DNA from: Vanilla planifolia
Lineage: Eukaryota; Streptophyta; Magnoliopsida; Asparagales; Orchidaceae
Assembly: GCA_023846275.1 (NCBI GenBank)
Contig: JAIUJO010000231.1
Location: 670,001-734,000, forward strand
Length of the DNA: 64,000 nucleotides
Direction: 5' to 3'
Positions within the stretch are counted from its first letter, which is position 1; every line of letters begins with the position of its first letter. The translations under genes and the position numbers were made by a program. Below, in pieces: positions 33,900-44,876 of this stretch. The notes under the pieces are model-generated. The model saw only the letters and a program-made list of their open reading frames with translations, was not told where the DNA came from and did no database searches.

Positions 33900-35370
33900 C
33901 ATCAAGGCATATCATAAGATAGTTGCATTAGAGGAAACCTAGAGGTGGGAAACAACTAAACTTCATTAGGACAAGATGGCAGATCATAATACTCACTTCT
34001 TTCATGCCACTATCACTACAAATTTTTGGAGTAAATACATTCACCAGATGAAAGATCAAGGTGAGCAAATTCACACTTTACTTGATGACAATGAGAAATC
34101 CCTTATGAGTCCTTATGAGCTTCTTTATCAAGAAATTGTGTTTTCATGGTGACTAAAATGATATTCCAATTGGTACTCCCTCCAAAACAATTACTTTGCA
34201 GTAAGGAAACTCTTTAGTAGCTACAATCACTGATGATGAAATTAAGAATGTTATAATGTCTATTAAGGGAAACAAAGCCCCAAGTATGGATGGTATCTCA
34301 GTAGTGTTTATTACATGATATTGGTCCAACACATATAGTGACATCATTATGATAGTTAAGTACTTTTTATTGATTCATACATGCCTAAGTAGTGGAAGAA
34401 TACATTGGTTATGCTTAAATCAAAAATTCAGAGGGCCAATAAGCTTGAGCAATTTAGACCCATCAACTTTTGTAATGTTATATACAAATTTATTGAAAAA
34501 GGTCTTGTGGAGAGACTTAAGAGGGCACTCCTAATTATTGTGACCCAGGAACTTTGTCATTGATATGCTGAAGTAGCTATATTTGCCTAACAACTGGTGT
34601 TAGTGGGTGCAAGCTTGTATTATGACTCCTATATTTGATATTCTTTTGAATGGGGTGTGCTTAACATGAAGAGAAGAATAAATAGGGTTGTCATCTATCC
34701 CCATACTTATTTATTATTTTTTAAACTATTTGTTATGACTTATATAGTAACAGGTGGAGCGAGATGCTGACATTGGGATTAGGATTTCACCTACTTCCCC
34801 TCTTATTAATTACCTTCTATATATGGATGACGTGATGATCTATACCTCTGCTACATGTGTTTAAACAAAAACAATCAGGAAAACAACGAGACTAGATGAC
34901 AATAATTATGCCTAGTCTATCAACATAATAAAGTTAAGGGTACTATTTAGTAAGGGGATGAGATAAAATAATAAGAAAATGATTGTAAAAAAGTTACATC
35001 TCCATCAATCTTCCAATATGAAATACTTGGGCATTCCAATTTCTACTAATAAACAACACAACAATGATTTTAGCCATATAATTGATAAAGTGTATACTTT
35101 TTTATGACCAAGTGTATACTTTTAGCCATATCAATTAAGTAGTTATGTCTATTCCTACTTTCTATTTGGGACATTGTTTGATATCTAGTGGAGTTATTAA
35201 TAAATAAGAGAAGCCTATGCATAGCTTTCTATGGATTAGGGGAGCTGCACAAAATTCAATCCACTATGTAAACTAAGAATTAGTCACTAAACTAAAGGAG
35301 CTAGGTAGAATGGGTGTTCATAGTTTGAGGAGGTGGTAGGTTGCTCTTATTGTCAAGCATTGTAGATGCC
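33900..35370 (+). pseudogene. LINE-D reverse transcriptase: YMDD motif kept, motif A deleted
   Basis: Recognisable blocks are MDGISVVFI (34,290), a RPINFCNVIYKF-like block (34,455), motif B as GCHLSPYLF (about 34,688-34,715, the preceding Gln a stop) and motif C YMDD at 34,820-34,831. The region with motif A is missing: near 34,545 the text jumps from the SIL/RALLIIVTQ block straight to FVIDML, compared with LINE-A. The thumb LGIPIST block lies at 35,029 onward. The body stops at about 35,370, where 18S sequence begins. LINE-A shows the reverse situation, with motif A kept and motif C lost. Confidence 0.88.
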
Positions 35371-36417
35371 TTCTAGTAAGCTTCCTCGTCTTAGGTTAAA
35401 TTAAGTCATAGGCTCCCCTCGTTGTGGTGCCCTTCTATCATTTCCTTTAAGTTTCAACCTTGCGACTATACTCCCCCAAGAACCCAAAGATTTTGATTTC
35501 TCATAAAGTGTTGACGAAGTCCAAAAAGCAACATCTACCAATCTCTAGTTGACATAGTTTATGGTTGAGACTAGGATGACATCTGATTATCTTTGAGCCC
35601 CCAACTTTCATTCTTGATTAATGCAAACATCCTTGGCAAATACTTTTGTAGTGGTTAGTCTTTCATAAATCCAAGAATTTTATCTCTAACTATTAAATTT
35701 GAATGCCCATAACTATCTATCTTAATTATTACTCCAATCTTGTAGGCTACATAATAGGATCAAAATCTTATGATGTTATCCCATGTTAATGTATCCAGAG
35801 CATGGGTTTTCTTTGAGCACTTTTATTTCTTCAAAGTAACAACCAGAGGGCATGACCTAGCCAACGAAGGATAGATTACATCATTGAAAAAAGGAAAAGG
35901 TGTGTGGTGCACACTAAAAAGTCGATCGACCAACCAAACCAAAGTTCAACTACGAGCTTTTTATCTGCAACAACTTAAATATAAACTATTGGAGTTGGAA
36001 TTATCATGGCTGCTGGCATTAGACTTGGCCCCTAATGTATCCTCGTTAAGGGATTTAGATTATACTCATTCCAATTACTAGACTCGTGGAGCTCAGTATT
36101 ATTATTTATTGCCATACCTCTTTATGTCAGGATTAGATATTTTACATTCCTATTACCTTCTTTGGATGTTGTAGCCTTCTCTTAAGATCCCTCTCTAGAA
36201 TTGAATTAGCTAATAAATACATCCCTTCCAAAAAGTTGGGGGTGCACGTATTAGCTCTAGAATTACTATGGTTACCTGAGTAGCATGTACTATCAAACAA
36301 ACTATAAATGATTTAATGAGCCATTTATAGTTTAATAGTTTGAAATTATTCATACTTACACATGCATGGTGTAATCTTTCAAACAAGCATATGACTATTG
36401 GAAGGACCAATCAGGTG
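35371..36417 (-). pseudogene. 18S rRNA pseudogene, 5' half of the gene, with an uninterrupted LINE target site
   Basis: On the minus strand this runs from the 18S 5' end (CACCTGATTGGTCC near 36,417; normally TACCTGGTTGATCC) to just past the universally conserved AAACTTAAAGGAATTGACGG segment (its complement lies near 35,438). Plus-strand landmarks are TGGTTGAGACTAGGATGACA, AAACATCCTTGGCAAATAC, TCCTCGTTAAGGGATTTAGA, CTAGAATTACTATGGTTACC, CTTACACATGCATGG and CAAGCATATGACTATTGG. About 180 nt of the variable region near 36,200 are deleted. The site used by the LINEs is intact at 35,478-35,495. The 3' side of 18S is replaced by the broken end of LINE-D. Confidence 0.97.
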
Positions 36418-37320
36418 GCAATACAATAATATAGTGTCAGGCAACACCTCATGTCATAATTAACAAATTGGTCATGTCTGGAGATATTCCACAAAGGAAA
36501 AAAAATGCTCCCAAGTTAAGACACCATCCCTCAAGTTTCGAATCATTGCCTCTCAACAATAGCATTCTTCAACGAACCATCCCTGGTGGAGAATGAAAAG
36601 ACCAAAATGAGTGTTTTAAAAAACGATGCCAAGAGAAGAGCAAGGACAATCGCACCTTCCATAATATTATGAAATGTCGCAATTCCAACGCCGGAGTAAT
36701 GCGGTGTCAACAAAATAATTGAATGAAACTATCCATCCAATTGAAAAGCAAGAAACATATAGACTTCCTCCATAACAAGGTTCAATTGCATGATAAAGCT
36801 CTACCAATAATGACTAAACATACTAAGAGGAGCCAAGCTAGAAGAAGCAGCACCACAAAAAAAAACTCTCTTTTACAAAAAAGGTCTCATGCTAATCGAA
36901 TTCCATTTGTGGAGCCTTAAAGATGTACAAAAAGAAGCACAAATGGTCTAATTAGGGATGACGGCCTTAGCACTAGCTTGGCACAAGCAATAAATAGGCA
37001 AAGGCAACAACATGCTAAACTAACATATGCCCAAGTGCAAATCACACCACTTAGAGGCCCCTTTATAATAACACCTCATTCCTACATTGATAGTCCTGAG
37101 ATATGGCAAGGGGAAAATCGAGTTGCACATTTCTCACAAAAAATAACGAACATAAAGAAAACCAGAATATGTAGTACCATGAAGGGCATGAGCACAAACG
37201 ACAAAGACATGACCAAACAATATAGGTACACATAACCTTAACTACCACATAATGCCCAAAGGAGAAGGCAAAGAGCAACAATTCAAACAATGTATTGCAT
37301 CACGATCCACTCTAGTAGTG
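36418..37320 (-). other. 5' ETS / promoter-proximal IGS of the decayed rDNA, copy 2
   Basis: The sequence follows the 18S 5' end in minus-strand sense and matches 6,952-7,630 for most of its length, from GAATCATTGCCTCTC (36,540) to the start of the subrepeats. The ~120 bases closest to 18S (36,418-36,538) are absent from copy 1 because of its deletion. No gene is supported. Confidence 0.75.
37055..37073 (-). promoter_or_regulatory. Possible relic of the Pol I transcription start, copy 2
   Basis: The minus strand reads GTTATTATAAAGGGGCCTC, a TATA-like run followed by four G residues, as at plant rRNA gene start sites. It lies about 640 bp upstream of the 18S 5' end and at the downstream edge of the subrepeats. 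The aligned position in copy 1 (7,473-7,492) keeps a weaker form. Confidence 0.38.
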
Positions 37321-39718
37321 CCACTCTAGGGCTACAGCTTAACATGCTTAAAACCTAGTGCATATTGCATCATTGATCTTCCACAATGCTACAAACCACA
37401 CAACATCCCACTTTACCACTTTCGAAATGTATATTGCCAAAATTTTGTTAGGGAAGAAGGCAAGACTGCCAATATGGAATCACCTTATCCATACAACAGT
37501 TGCATGAATTGCTAAAAGTCCCAAAAAAGTTATAGTTTGTGGTCCCCAGATGCTGAACACTCAGGTTGCCATTGAGCAAGTGCAAATAGGCTACCACATA
37601 CATGTACTATGCATTGATGCACAACTCCAGCAACAATGGGCTAAGGCTACAACTCAACATACCTAAACACTAGTGCATATTACACCAACCACCTTACACT
37701 TTTCTATAGGCCGCACAACGTCCCACATTTCCATGTGCGCATTTATATTGTGACAATTTTGTCATGGAAGAAGGCAAGACTGTCGCAAGAGAATCACCAT
37801 ATCTATGCAATAGTAGCTCGTAGTGCTAAAAATCCCAAATAATATTACACTTTGGGGTGCCACAAGTCTCACGTTTTGCCTGCCACAGAGCGCTTGCAGA
37901 TAATTCTTTGCACATGCACATAGTTTACTAGTGTGTGCACAGCTCCAACAACACTCAACTATGGTTGTAGTCTAATATGCTTAAACACTAGCATGTATTA
38001 CACAAACCATATTCCACTTTTCTATAGTCCACATAGCATTTCACATAACCACTTATGATAATTCAATCAAAGAAGGTAAGATTACTGATACATAATCACT
38101 TTATCAATGTGACAGTAGCCTAGAGTGTCAAAAGTCCTAAAAAAGTTACACTTTAGGATCCCCACAAGCTATGCACCAATGTTGGCACTGAGCACGTGCG
38201 AAAAGGCTACAACGCATATAAGGTGCACGGGTGCATATAAAGTGCATGGGTGTAGGTAAAGTGCATGGGTGCACGTGTAGCAAAGTAGCACTTGACTTAG
38301 GCTCCAACAAAATATGCTTAAACCTGAGCACTTATTGCAACAACCATCTTCCACTTTTTTGTAGGTCGCACAGCATCCCACATTGTCAGATGTCGAATGT
38401 ATATTGCAACAATTCTCTTAAGGAAGAATGTAAGAATACATATAAGTAATCACCATATCCATGTGACGGTGACCCCAGTGCTTAAAGTCCAGAAAAAACT
38501 TACACTTTGGGGTCCTCACATATCGTGCACGTAGGTTGTGACTGACCATGCACAGACTTATGACTACTTACGCGTACTCTGCCCTGTCATGCACGTGGTA
38601 TCTTTAGCACTGGAATAGGGCTGTAGACTGACATGCTCAAACCTTGGCATGTATTGCACCATCTTCCTTCCATATTGCTATAGGCCATAATCCATCCCAT
38701 ATGCTTATATGTAGATTGTAAGTTATGACAATTTTGTCTAAGAACAAGGGAAGACTACGAATAGGGAATCACCTTATTTGTTCGACAATAGCCCATAGCA
38801 TAAAAAGTCCCAAAAAAGTTACACTTTGGTGACACCACATGTCGTACATGCAGGTTTCCACTGAGCACATGTGGATAATTTCCTTTGTACATGGGCACAG
38901 CTCACTAGCATGTGCATAGCTCCAACAGGCCTCAGACAGGGCTACAGCCCAACATTATTAAACCTAAGCACATATTGCACCATCCATCTTCCACTTTGCT
39001 GTATGCTAAATAACATCCCACATACCAACTTATGGATTGTATATTATGATAATTACATTAAGGAAGAAGGTAAGACATCCAGTGTCAAATCACTTTATTG
39101 ATGCAACAACAACCTCTAGTGTTAAAAGACCCAAAAAATGTTACACTTTGGGGTCCCCTCATGTCACTCACGTAGTTACCGCTGAGCATGTGCGCATAGT
39201 CTCCCACATATGCTCAAATAATACCCTAAACTTGTACTTAGTGAACTAGTGTGCACATAGCTCTAACAGCATTATATTATGGCTATAGTCCAATATGTTT
39301 AAACCTTAGAGCATATCTCACCAACAATCTTCCACTTTTCTGTAGGCAGCACAACGTCACATATACCCACTTTCAATAATTTTGTCAAAGAAGGAAATAT
39401 TACTAATAAGGAATCCCTTATCCATGTGAAGACATCTTGTAGCACTAAACGTGTCTAAAAAAGATATACTTTGGTATCCCCACATGCCGCACACCCATGT
39501 CGCCACAGAGCACACTCAGAAAAGCTACAATGCATTCTTACAAGGCACAAGCATGCACGTAGCACCAGTAGCACTCACCTTGGGCTCCAACCAAACATGT
39601 TTACGTCTTAGCATGTATTACAACAACCAACTTCCACTTTTTTGAAAGCCACACAACATCCCACATTACCAAATGTGAATTGTATATTGTGACAATTCTA
39701 TCAAGGTATAAGTCAAAA
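37321..39718 (-). repeat. IGS subrepeat array 2, about 7 units
   Basis: The same ~300-340 bp unit as in array 1 recurs, with the GTTACACTTTGGGG landmark near 37,530, 37,845, 38,145, 38,500, 38,815, 39,140 and 39,460. The last unit is cut after CAATTCTATCAAGG at about 39,700, where a LINE fragment begins. ORFs listed in this stretch do not recur between units in a conserved frame and are not genes. Confidence 0.8.
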
Positions 39719-40584
39719 ACATGTGGTCTACAATAATATTTTTGACAATGTATTGTGAGTTGTATGAAATTTGCTTACAATATGAAGAAGCATGTGGGGC
39801 TTCATTGCTATATCACTATATGCTAATTGGAGGTACTATAAACTTGGTGATACAATAAAATATATTGATTCATGGCTCAAGAGGAAATGGAAATGTCTTT
39901 AGCTCAAATGTATGGAAGTTCTAGTGCTACTAATTAAATATCATGGTGATTGGCATTAGGAGTTTTATTAATATAAAATAAAAAATGACTACAGGGGATG
40001 TTGCTTGGGAAGCGACCAACACATTTTTAATGTTTATGGTGTCTGCATTACGTAGATTAAATCATGTAGAGTGTATCTTTCTAATGTGTCAACATACTTT
40101 AATCTTGACAATTTGTTGGAACTGCAACAACGTCGCTCATTCTATAGCTGTAATTCAAGGATTGGGAACATGAAGAATATTGTACATTTAATTATGACTT
40201 TAAATTTCTACTTTAGTCAGGATCCATGACAAATTGTAATGTTTGTATACTGTGTAGCTAGAGAGGTATGTTGAATGGTGGTTACAACAATATTTAGATG
40301 TTGTATTATGAGGATCAAAGTGCACCCAAAATTGGAAAACAATTATAGAAGCTATGAATTGAATTGTTGGGGAGTATTTGCTACAATAGATGGATAAAAA
40401 AATGAATAAGTCAGGCAATGAATGCAGCACACATAACGAAATGTTGGTAACAAAATCAATTTGTTGTATGATTTTTCAATGAGTTGTGTCCATAATTCGT
40501 TGCATTCCAAAAGATTACACCACAAACAATGGAAATTATTGTGGATTTTGGATTGATACACATATGGTATGTGGAAGCAATCTC
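39719..40584 (+). mobile_element. LINE-E: inter-ORF fragment of a LINE-D type element
   Basis: The sequence matches about 31,930-32,790 of LINE-D, from GTATGAAATTTGCTTACA through GATGTTGCTTGGGAAG and AGGATCCATGACAAATTG to GTGGATTTTGGATTGATACA. It carries only the inter-ORF repeat, with no coding domain, 5' end or 3' tail. The left edge is in an IGS subrepeat and the right edge joins the 5S-array spacer, so the fragment marks the boundary between the two rDNA relics. Confidence 0.85.
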
Positions 40585-41205
40585 TTTATTGTCTCTTTGT
40601 TCTTTACTTTCTTATACTTTCTTTATCATCCAACTCACCTTTACCATTCTTTACTTTCTCAATTCTCATTCTCTTCAAATTTTTAACTTACTCTCTAAAT
40701 CTCCTTTATTTTCTTTCTTTTCTTTCCTCATTAAATTATTTCTCATCAATCTCTAGTATAATTTTCCTCTATATTTTGCTTATATAAATCTGTGGCTTTC
40801 TCTCTCTTACAAAATAGTTATCTTCGTCTCCATTTTCCTTTTTTGGCCAATCAATTGAGAATATTTAAAAAATCTCCATTTTACATAATTTAATATATAA
40901 TATATATTCCAAATGTATGTGTAATTATTTATATTTATTACATATTTTAATTTTTTATTTATCAAAATGATAACATAATGAAAGAAAATCTTATCCATTA
41001 ATGTCTATGTTAGCAAAAATAATAACTTATGTAATCATTTTAATAAATTTTATATTAAATAAATATTGATGTGATAATATATTATGACATATATAATAAG
41101 CACATTTTTTAAAAGGGCATATGCTTGATAATTGTGAACATTTTAGAAATGGTTCTTTATTTTCGATAAAATAACCACAAGTGTACGACTTTTTTATTAC
41201 TTTAT

Positions 41206-41490
41206 GCATGGGCAGCCACACAAGCATTATGGCACTATATCTTATTACAACTCCAAAGCTGAGCTTGTTTGGTTGAGAGTTGTATTGGGATGGGTGACCC
41301 TTAAGAAGTCCTATGGCACTATATCTTATTACAACTCCAAAGTTGAGCTTGTTTGGTTGAGAGTTGTATTGGGATGGGTGACCCTTAAGAAGTCCTATGG
41401 CACTATATCTTATTACAACTCCAAAGCTGAGCTTGTTTGGTTGAGAGTTGTATTGGGATGGGTGACCCTTAAGAAGTCCTAGTGTTGTAA
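41206..41490 (+). pseudogene. 5S rRNA pseudogene 1 with a triplicated internal promoter segment
   Basis: The 5S body is recognisable from CTCCAAAG, GAGAGTTGTATTGGGATGGG and TGACCC. An 84 bp segment (41,230-41,313) covering the A-box to C-box region is repeated at 41,314-41,397 and 41,398-41,481. Copies 1 and 3 are identical and copy 2 differs at one base (AAGCTGAG versus AAGTTGAG). Because 84 is divisible by three, it produces a repetitive 92-codon ORF that is a by-product. Confidence 0.88.
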
Positions 41491-42489
41491 ATATTTTATC
41501 ATATTTCTTTTCCTAAAATGATAGTTTATAATATCATGTTAATGTTAAATAAATAAATTATTATAAATAATAGTTTATAATTATCAATGTAGTAATTAAT
41601 GTTTAATAATACTTTATAGCATTTTTGTTATTTATAATAAAAAATAAAGGTAATATATAAGAATAATTATATAACTTATTATCTAGTAAAAGTTTTTAAT
41701 TTTAGATATGCACAAAATAGCATTAAATTAATAATTAAGATATTCTTTAAATGTTTTAAATATTTTAAAGTTATAATAAATCACAAATAGATTATATATT
41801 TTCTTATTATTATATATTATATATGATTAACTTGACATATTTAAAAAATATAATAAGATTAACTATTAATATTTAACTTTTATTTAATTATTTTTCTTTA
41901 TTCTTATTATCTCAATGTATCTGATATTCTCACACTTTCTCTTCTCTTTTATAATAAAACTTTATTTATCTCTCTGTTCTCTTTCTCCATATATTTTTGT
42001 TTGCCACTCCTCTTCTATCCTTCTCTACTTTTAGATTTCTCTCTCTTTCAATTATTATCTTAATATCCTCGTTCTCTCTTTTTTTCCACTTCATTAAGTC
42101 TTCTATCATCTCTATCTATTATTTTTTCTTTCTTCATTTTGTGCTTATAATTTCTTACTTTCTCTTTAATGAAATAGTTATCTTCATCACTATTATCTCT
42201 TTTTTCTCTGATTAATTGACCAAATTTAAGAAATTTTTCATGTTGTATAGTTCAATATATAATATTTATGATTAATATATATTTTATTATTTAATTTGCT
42301 ATATTATTTAATTTGCTATATAATTTAATTTATTATTTGAATGATAACATAATTGATGAAAGACTTATATATTAAAGTCTATATTTATCAAAAGTAATAC
42401 TTTATGCAATATTTTTTTGACTTTATTTAAATGTAATATTTATATTAGAATAAATTATTAAATGCATAGCCAGAATAAGTTTTTAAAAG

Positions 42490-44665
42490 TGTATATTGAA
42501 GTGAACATGAGTGTGTGAATCGCATAAAAGTGGGCAAATTATTGTTTTAAACAATTATTTATTATTTTTGGATTGTAATTCTTTTCTAAAATTCATTATA
42601 AAACTAATTTCATGATTATAGCAAATATTTTTTTACAAACATAATAATTTATAATTTTTATAAAGAAAATAAAAATTGAAATGGTACTCTAAAATTTTTA
42701 GGTGATTTAGTTCAAACTCAAGCCTAGGTCCACACCTAATTGATCTTAAAAAAGTCCATTAGTAAAAGAATTACAACATTAAGTTTTTTCTTATGATTCA
42801 CCTATAACTTACTAGCTTTTTCAAGTTTAATTATAAACTTGGCTTTTCCAAGCTTAACACTAACACAGTTTTTTACAATATCAAAAAGAACTCAGGCTTT
42901 CACAAACACAAAGCTGCCAGAAAAACAAAAAATATAGTGAGAAACTAATTTTGATAAAAACTAAAATTTTTCCAATGCTTGTTTATAAATGTAAAAGTGA
43001 ATGAAGACCAAAAAGTTAAAAAAGAATTAAGAAAGTGAAATCTTAGAAAACTTAGGCTTTGTTAAAAGTATTTGAAATTTAAAGAAGTCATTAGCCGTTG
43101 GTGCTGCCAAAGGAAATTTACTCTTATAGAAAATGATGCAGCCTCTATTTGAGGCATTAAAATCCTTTTCAAATTCATTAGTCATTTTATTCATAATGGT
43201 TAAGAAATTATAAAAAAAAAGGTTTTGTCATTGCTATTAGAAAGCTAGTGAAAAGTTGTTACAAAAGCTACCCCTAAAAATCTTATAAGGATCTTAAAAT
43301 ATTATCCAAAAATGGTTTCTACTGTGGCATAAGATGTGCTATTTGTTAGGTTATTAGGAAGGATTAAATGGAGCCTTTGGATTAGCATAGAAGAGTTCTC
43401 AACTATCTAATCAAACACTATAAAGGTTGATGAGGTATGGAGTATTGGATAAAGTTGGATTTGTTTAGGGCCATTCCATTTATTTGATTAATCAATGGTA
43501 AGACTGTGATTAGATATTAACCATAAGATTCAATTTGGAGAGATCTAGTTCATTAGATAATGGATAGATTTTTATCAAAAAGTAGAAATAAAAATAGCAA
43601 TCTAATGAAGTATAACGTGATAGCAACCATAGGATGGATCAATAGGATACTGTGGATAAAGTAGTAACCATCTAATACACTAATCAAATGAATGGTTTGT
43701 TAGTTTAAGATAACTATTTAAAGGTTGAGGTGATCTCCATTGTGCAATCTTTAAAATGTGTGATCAATTTTGGATGGAGACCGTCATAGGGGACATAGTC
43801 CTACGTTGCACGACAGGAAACCTACTTGGTCTCTATATGAATTCGCTAGAATATAACTTGTGAACAAAAAATATGTTGGCTTCCCATTTGTGCGATCAAG
43901 ATTTGGTCACCTTGCAAGACTGTTTATCCATGTTTGACCCATCCCACACTTATAATTGATTCGAATGCTCCTTAGTTCAATCCAATGCATTACCTCTTTT
44001 GGTTTTCGAGTTTGTCCTGAACGAAAATGAGTTGTTAGGATTTGGATTTAATTGTTTTTCACTACCCAATGCTAAGGATTAAGATCGGCCCAAGGCTTTT
44101 GCATTCTAACATAGCTTTGGATGTAGCATAAAATTATTTTATTTGTTTAATAACTAAATGTTTAAAAGTATTTTTTTTCTTGATGTAGTCAATATTTAAA
44201 AATCAACTTAACATAAAATTTGGCAAAAAAACAATAGTATGATTTAACCAAAGAAATAATGTTTGAAAAATAAAGTTATGTTAAATCAATGAATGCTTTA
44301 ATTTAAACATAGAAAAGAATCAAGAGTTTGAACAATGGAATAACATTCATTTGCTAAATAAAGAAGATGATCAAACAATTTAGATTCCTAAATATGATTT
44401 GAAATTGATGCAAATGTAGTGTGCCATGAAATCGATAAGCTAACATTTTATTTAAAGGTAAAATGAAACCTTATCAAAGTTGATGTTCATGTCTTCAATC
44501 TTTGAAGCTCGTTGAACACTCTAAGGTGTTTTTAAGACCACAAGTTCATAATGTTCAAGGTGCATTACCTATTCTTTAGATTTAATCCTATTACACACTA
44601 TAAAATCTCATTAAAATAAAAGGATAAACTTTAAAGGCTTTATCCATAAAATGGAAGGGCGGCCA
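42490..44665 (+). repeat. Block X, about 2.2 kb, in the plus arm
   Basis: This block interrupts the regular 5S unit between the spacer and the pre-5S segment. It recurs in reverse complement at 60,665-62,790 and partly at 56,470-57,430. Shared landmarks (in X orientation) include a CTTTATCAAAG/CTTATCAAAG core followed by TTCAATCTTTGAAGC and GAACACTC-AAGGTG-TTT. No open frame or transposon end is visible. It may be the extra spacer of a long 5S-unit variant. Confidence 0.75.
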
Positions 44666-44760
44666 AACACATATGTTTGATAATTCAGAATATTTTAGAA
44701 ATTGTTCATTATCTTCAAGATAATAAACACACAATTATGATTCTTTGTTATTTGTATGCA

Positions 44761-44876
44761 TGTGTAACAACACTAGTATTATAGCACTAGATTGCATTTG
44801 AACTCTAAAGTTAAGAATGCTTGGGTGAGAGTAGTATTGGGGTTGGTGATCTCTTTAGATGTCATTGAGTCATATC
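44761..44876 (+). pseudogene. 5S rRNA pseudogene 2
   Basis: GAACTCTAAAGTTAAGAATG, GCTTGGGTGAGAGTAGTATT and GGGGTTGGTGAT correspond to the central and 3' parts of plant 5S rRNA, including the A box and a damaged C box. Confidence 0.88.

Larger units (their letters stand above)
26528..35370 (+). mobile_element. LINE-D: decayed LINE with intact 5' end, 3' part lost at an 18S junction
   Basis: The order is 5' UTR (26,528-27,388), ORF1 (27,389-28,690), a long repeat-filled inter-ORF region (29,270-32,790), endonuclease (32,905-33,640) and reverse transcriptase (33,900-35,370). The zf-RVT and RNase H domains are missing, because the sequence crosses into antisense 18S at about 35,370. The 5' end abuts an 18S target segment, as in LINE-C. 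Its inter-ORF repeats differ from those of A, B1 and C, so D represents a second subfamily. Confidence 0.9.

Noticed and set aside
14348-35371. Search for ITS1, 5.8S and ITS2 between the 18S and 26S relics
   Set aside because: I found no 5.8S landmark in this interval. The space is filled by LINEs, so these parts are lost or lie elsewhere.
35884-36081. A 65-codon plus-strand ORF
   Set aside because: It lies inside the antisense 18S pseudogene.
41204-41482. A 92-codon ORF with three near-identical 28-residue repeats
   Set aside because: It is produced by the 84 bp triplication inside a 5S rRNA relic, whose length is a multiple of three. No start context or protein family supports it.
42490-44665. 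Block X as a DNA transposon
   Set aside because: No terminal inverted repeats, target duplication or transposase frame are visible, and it occupies the same place in both arms of the 5S array. It was kept as an unclassified repeat.
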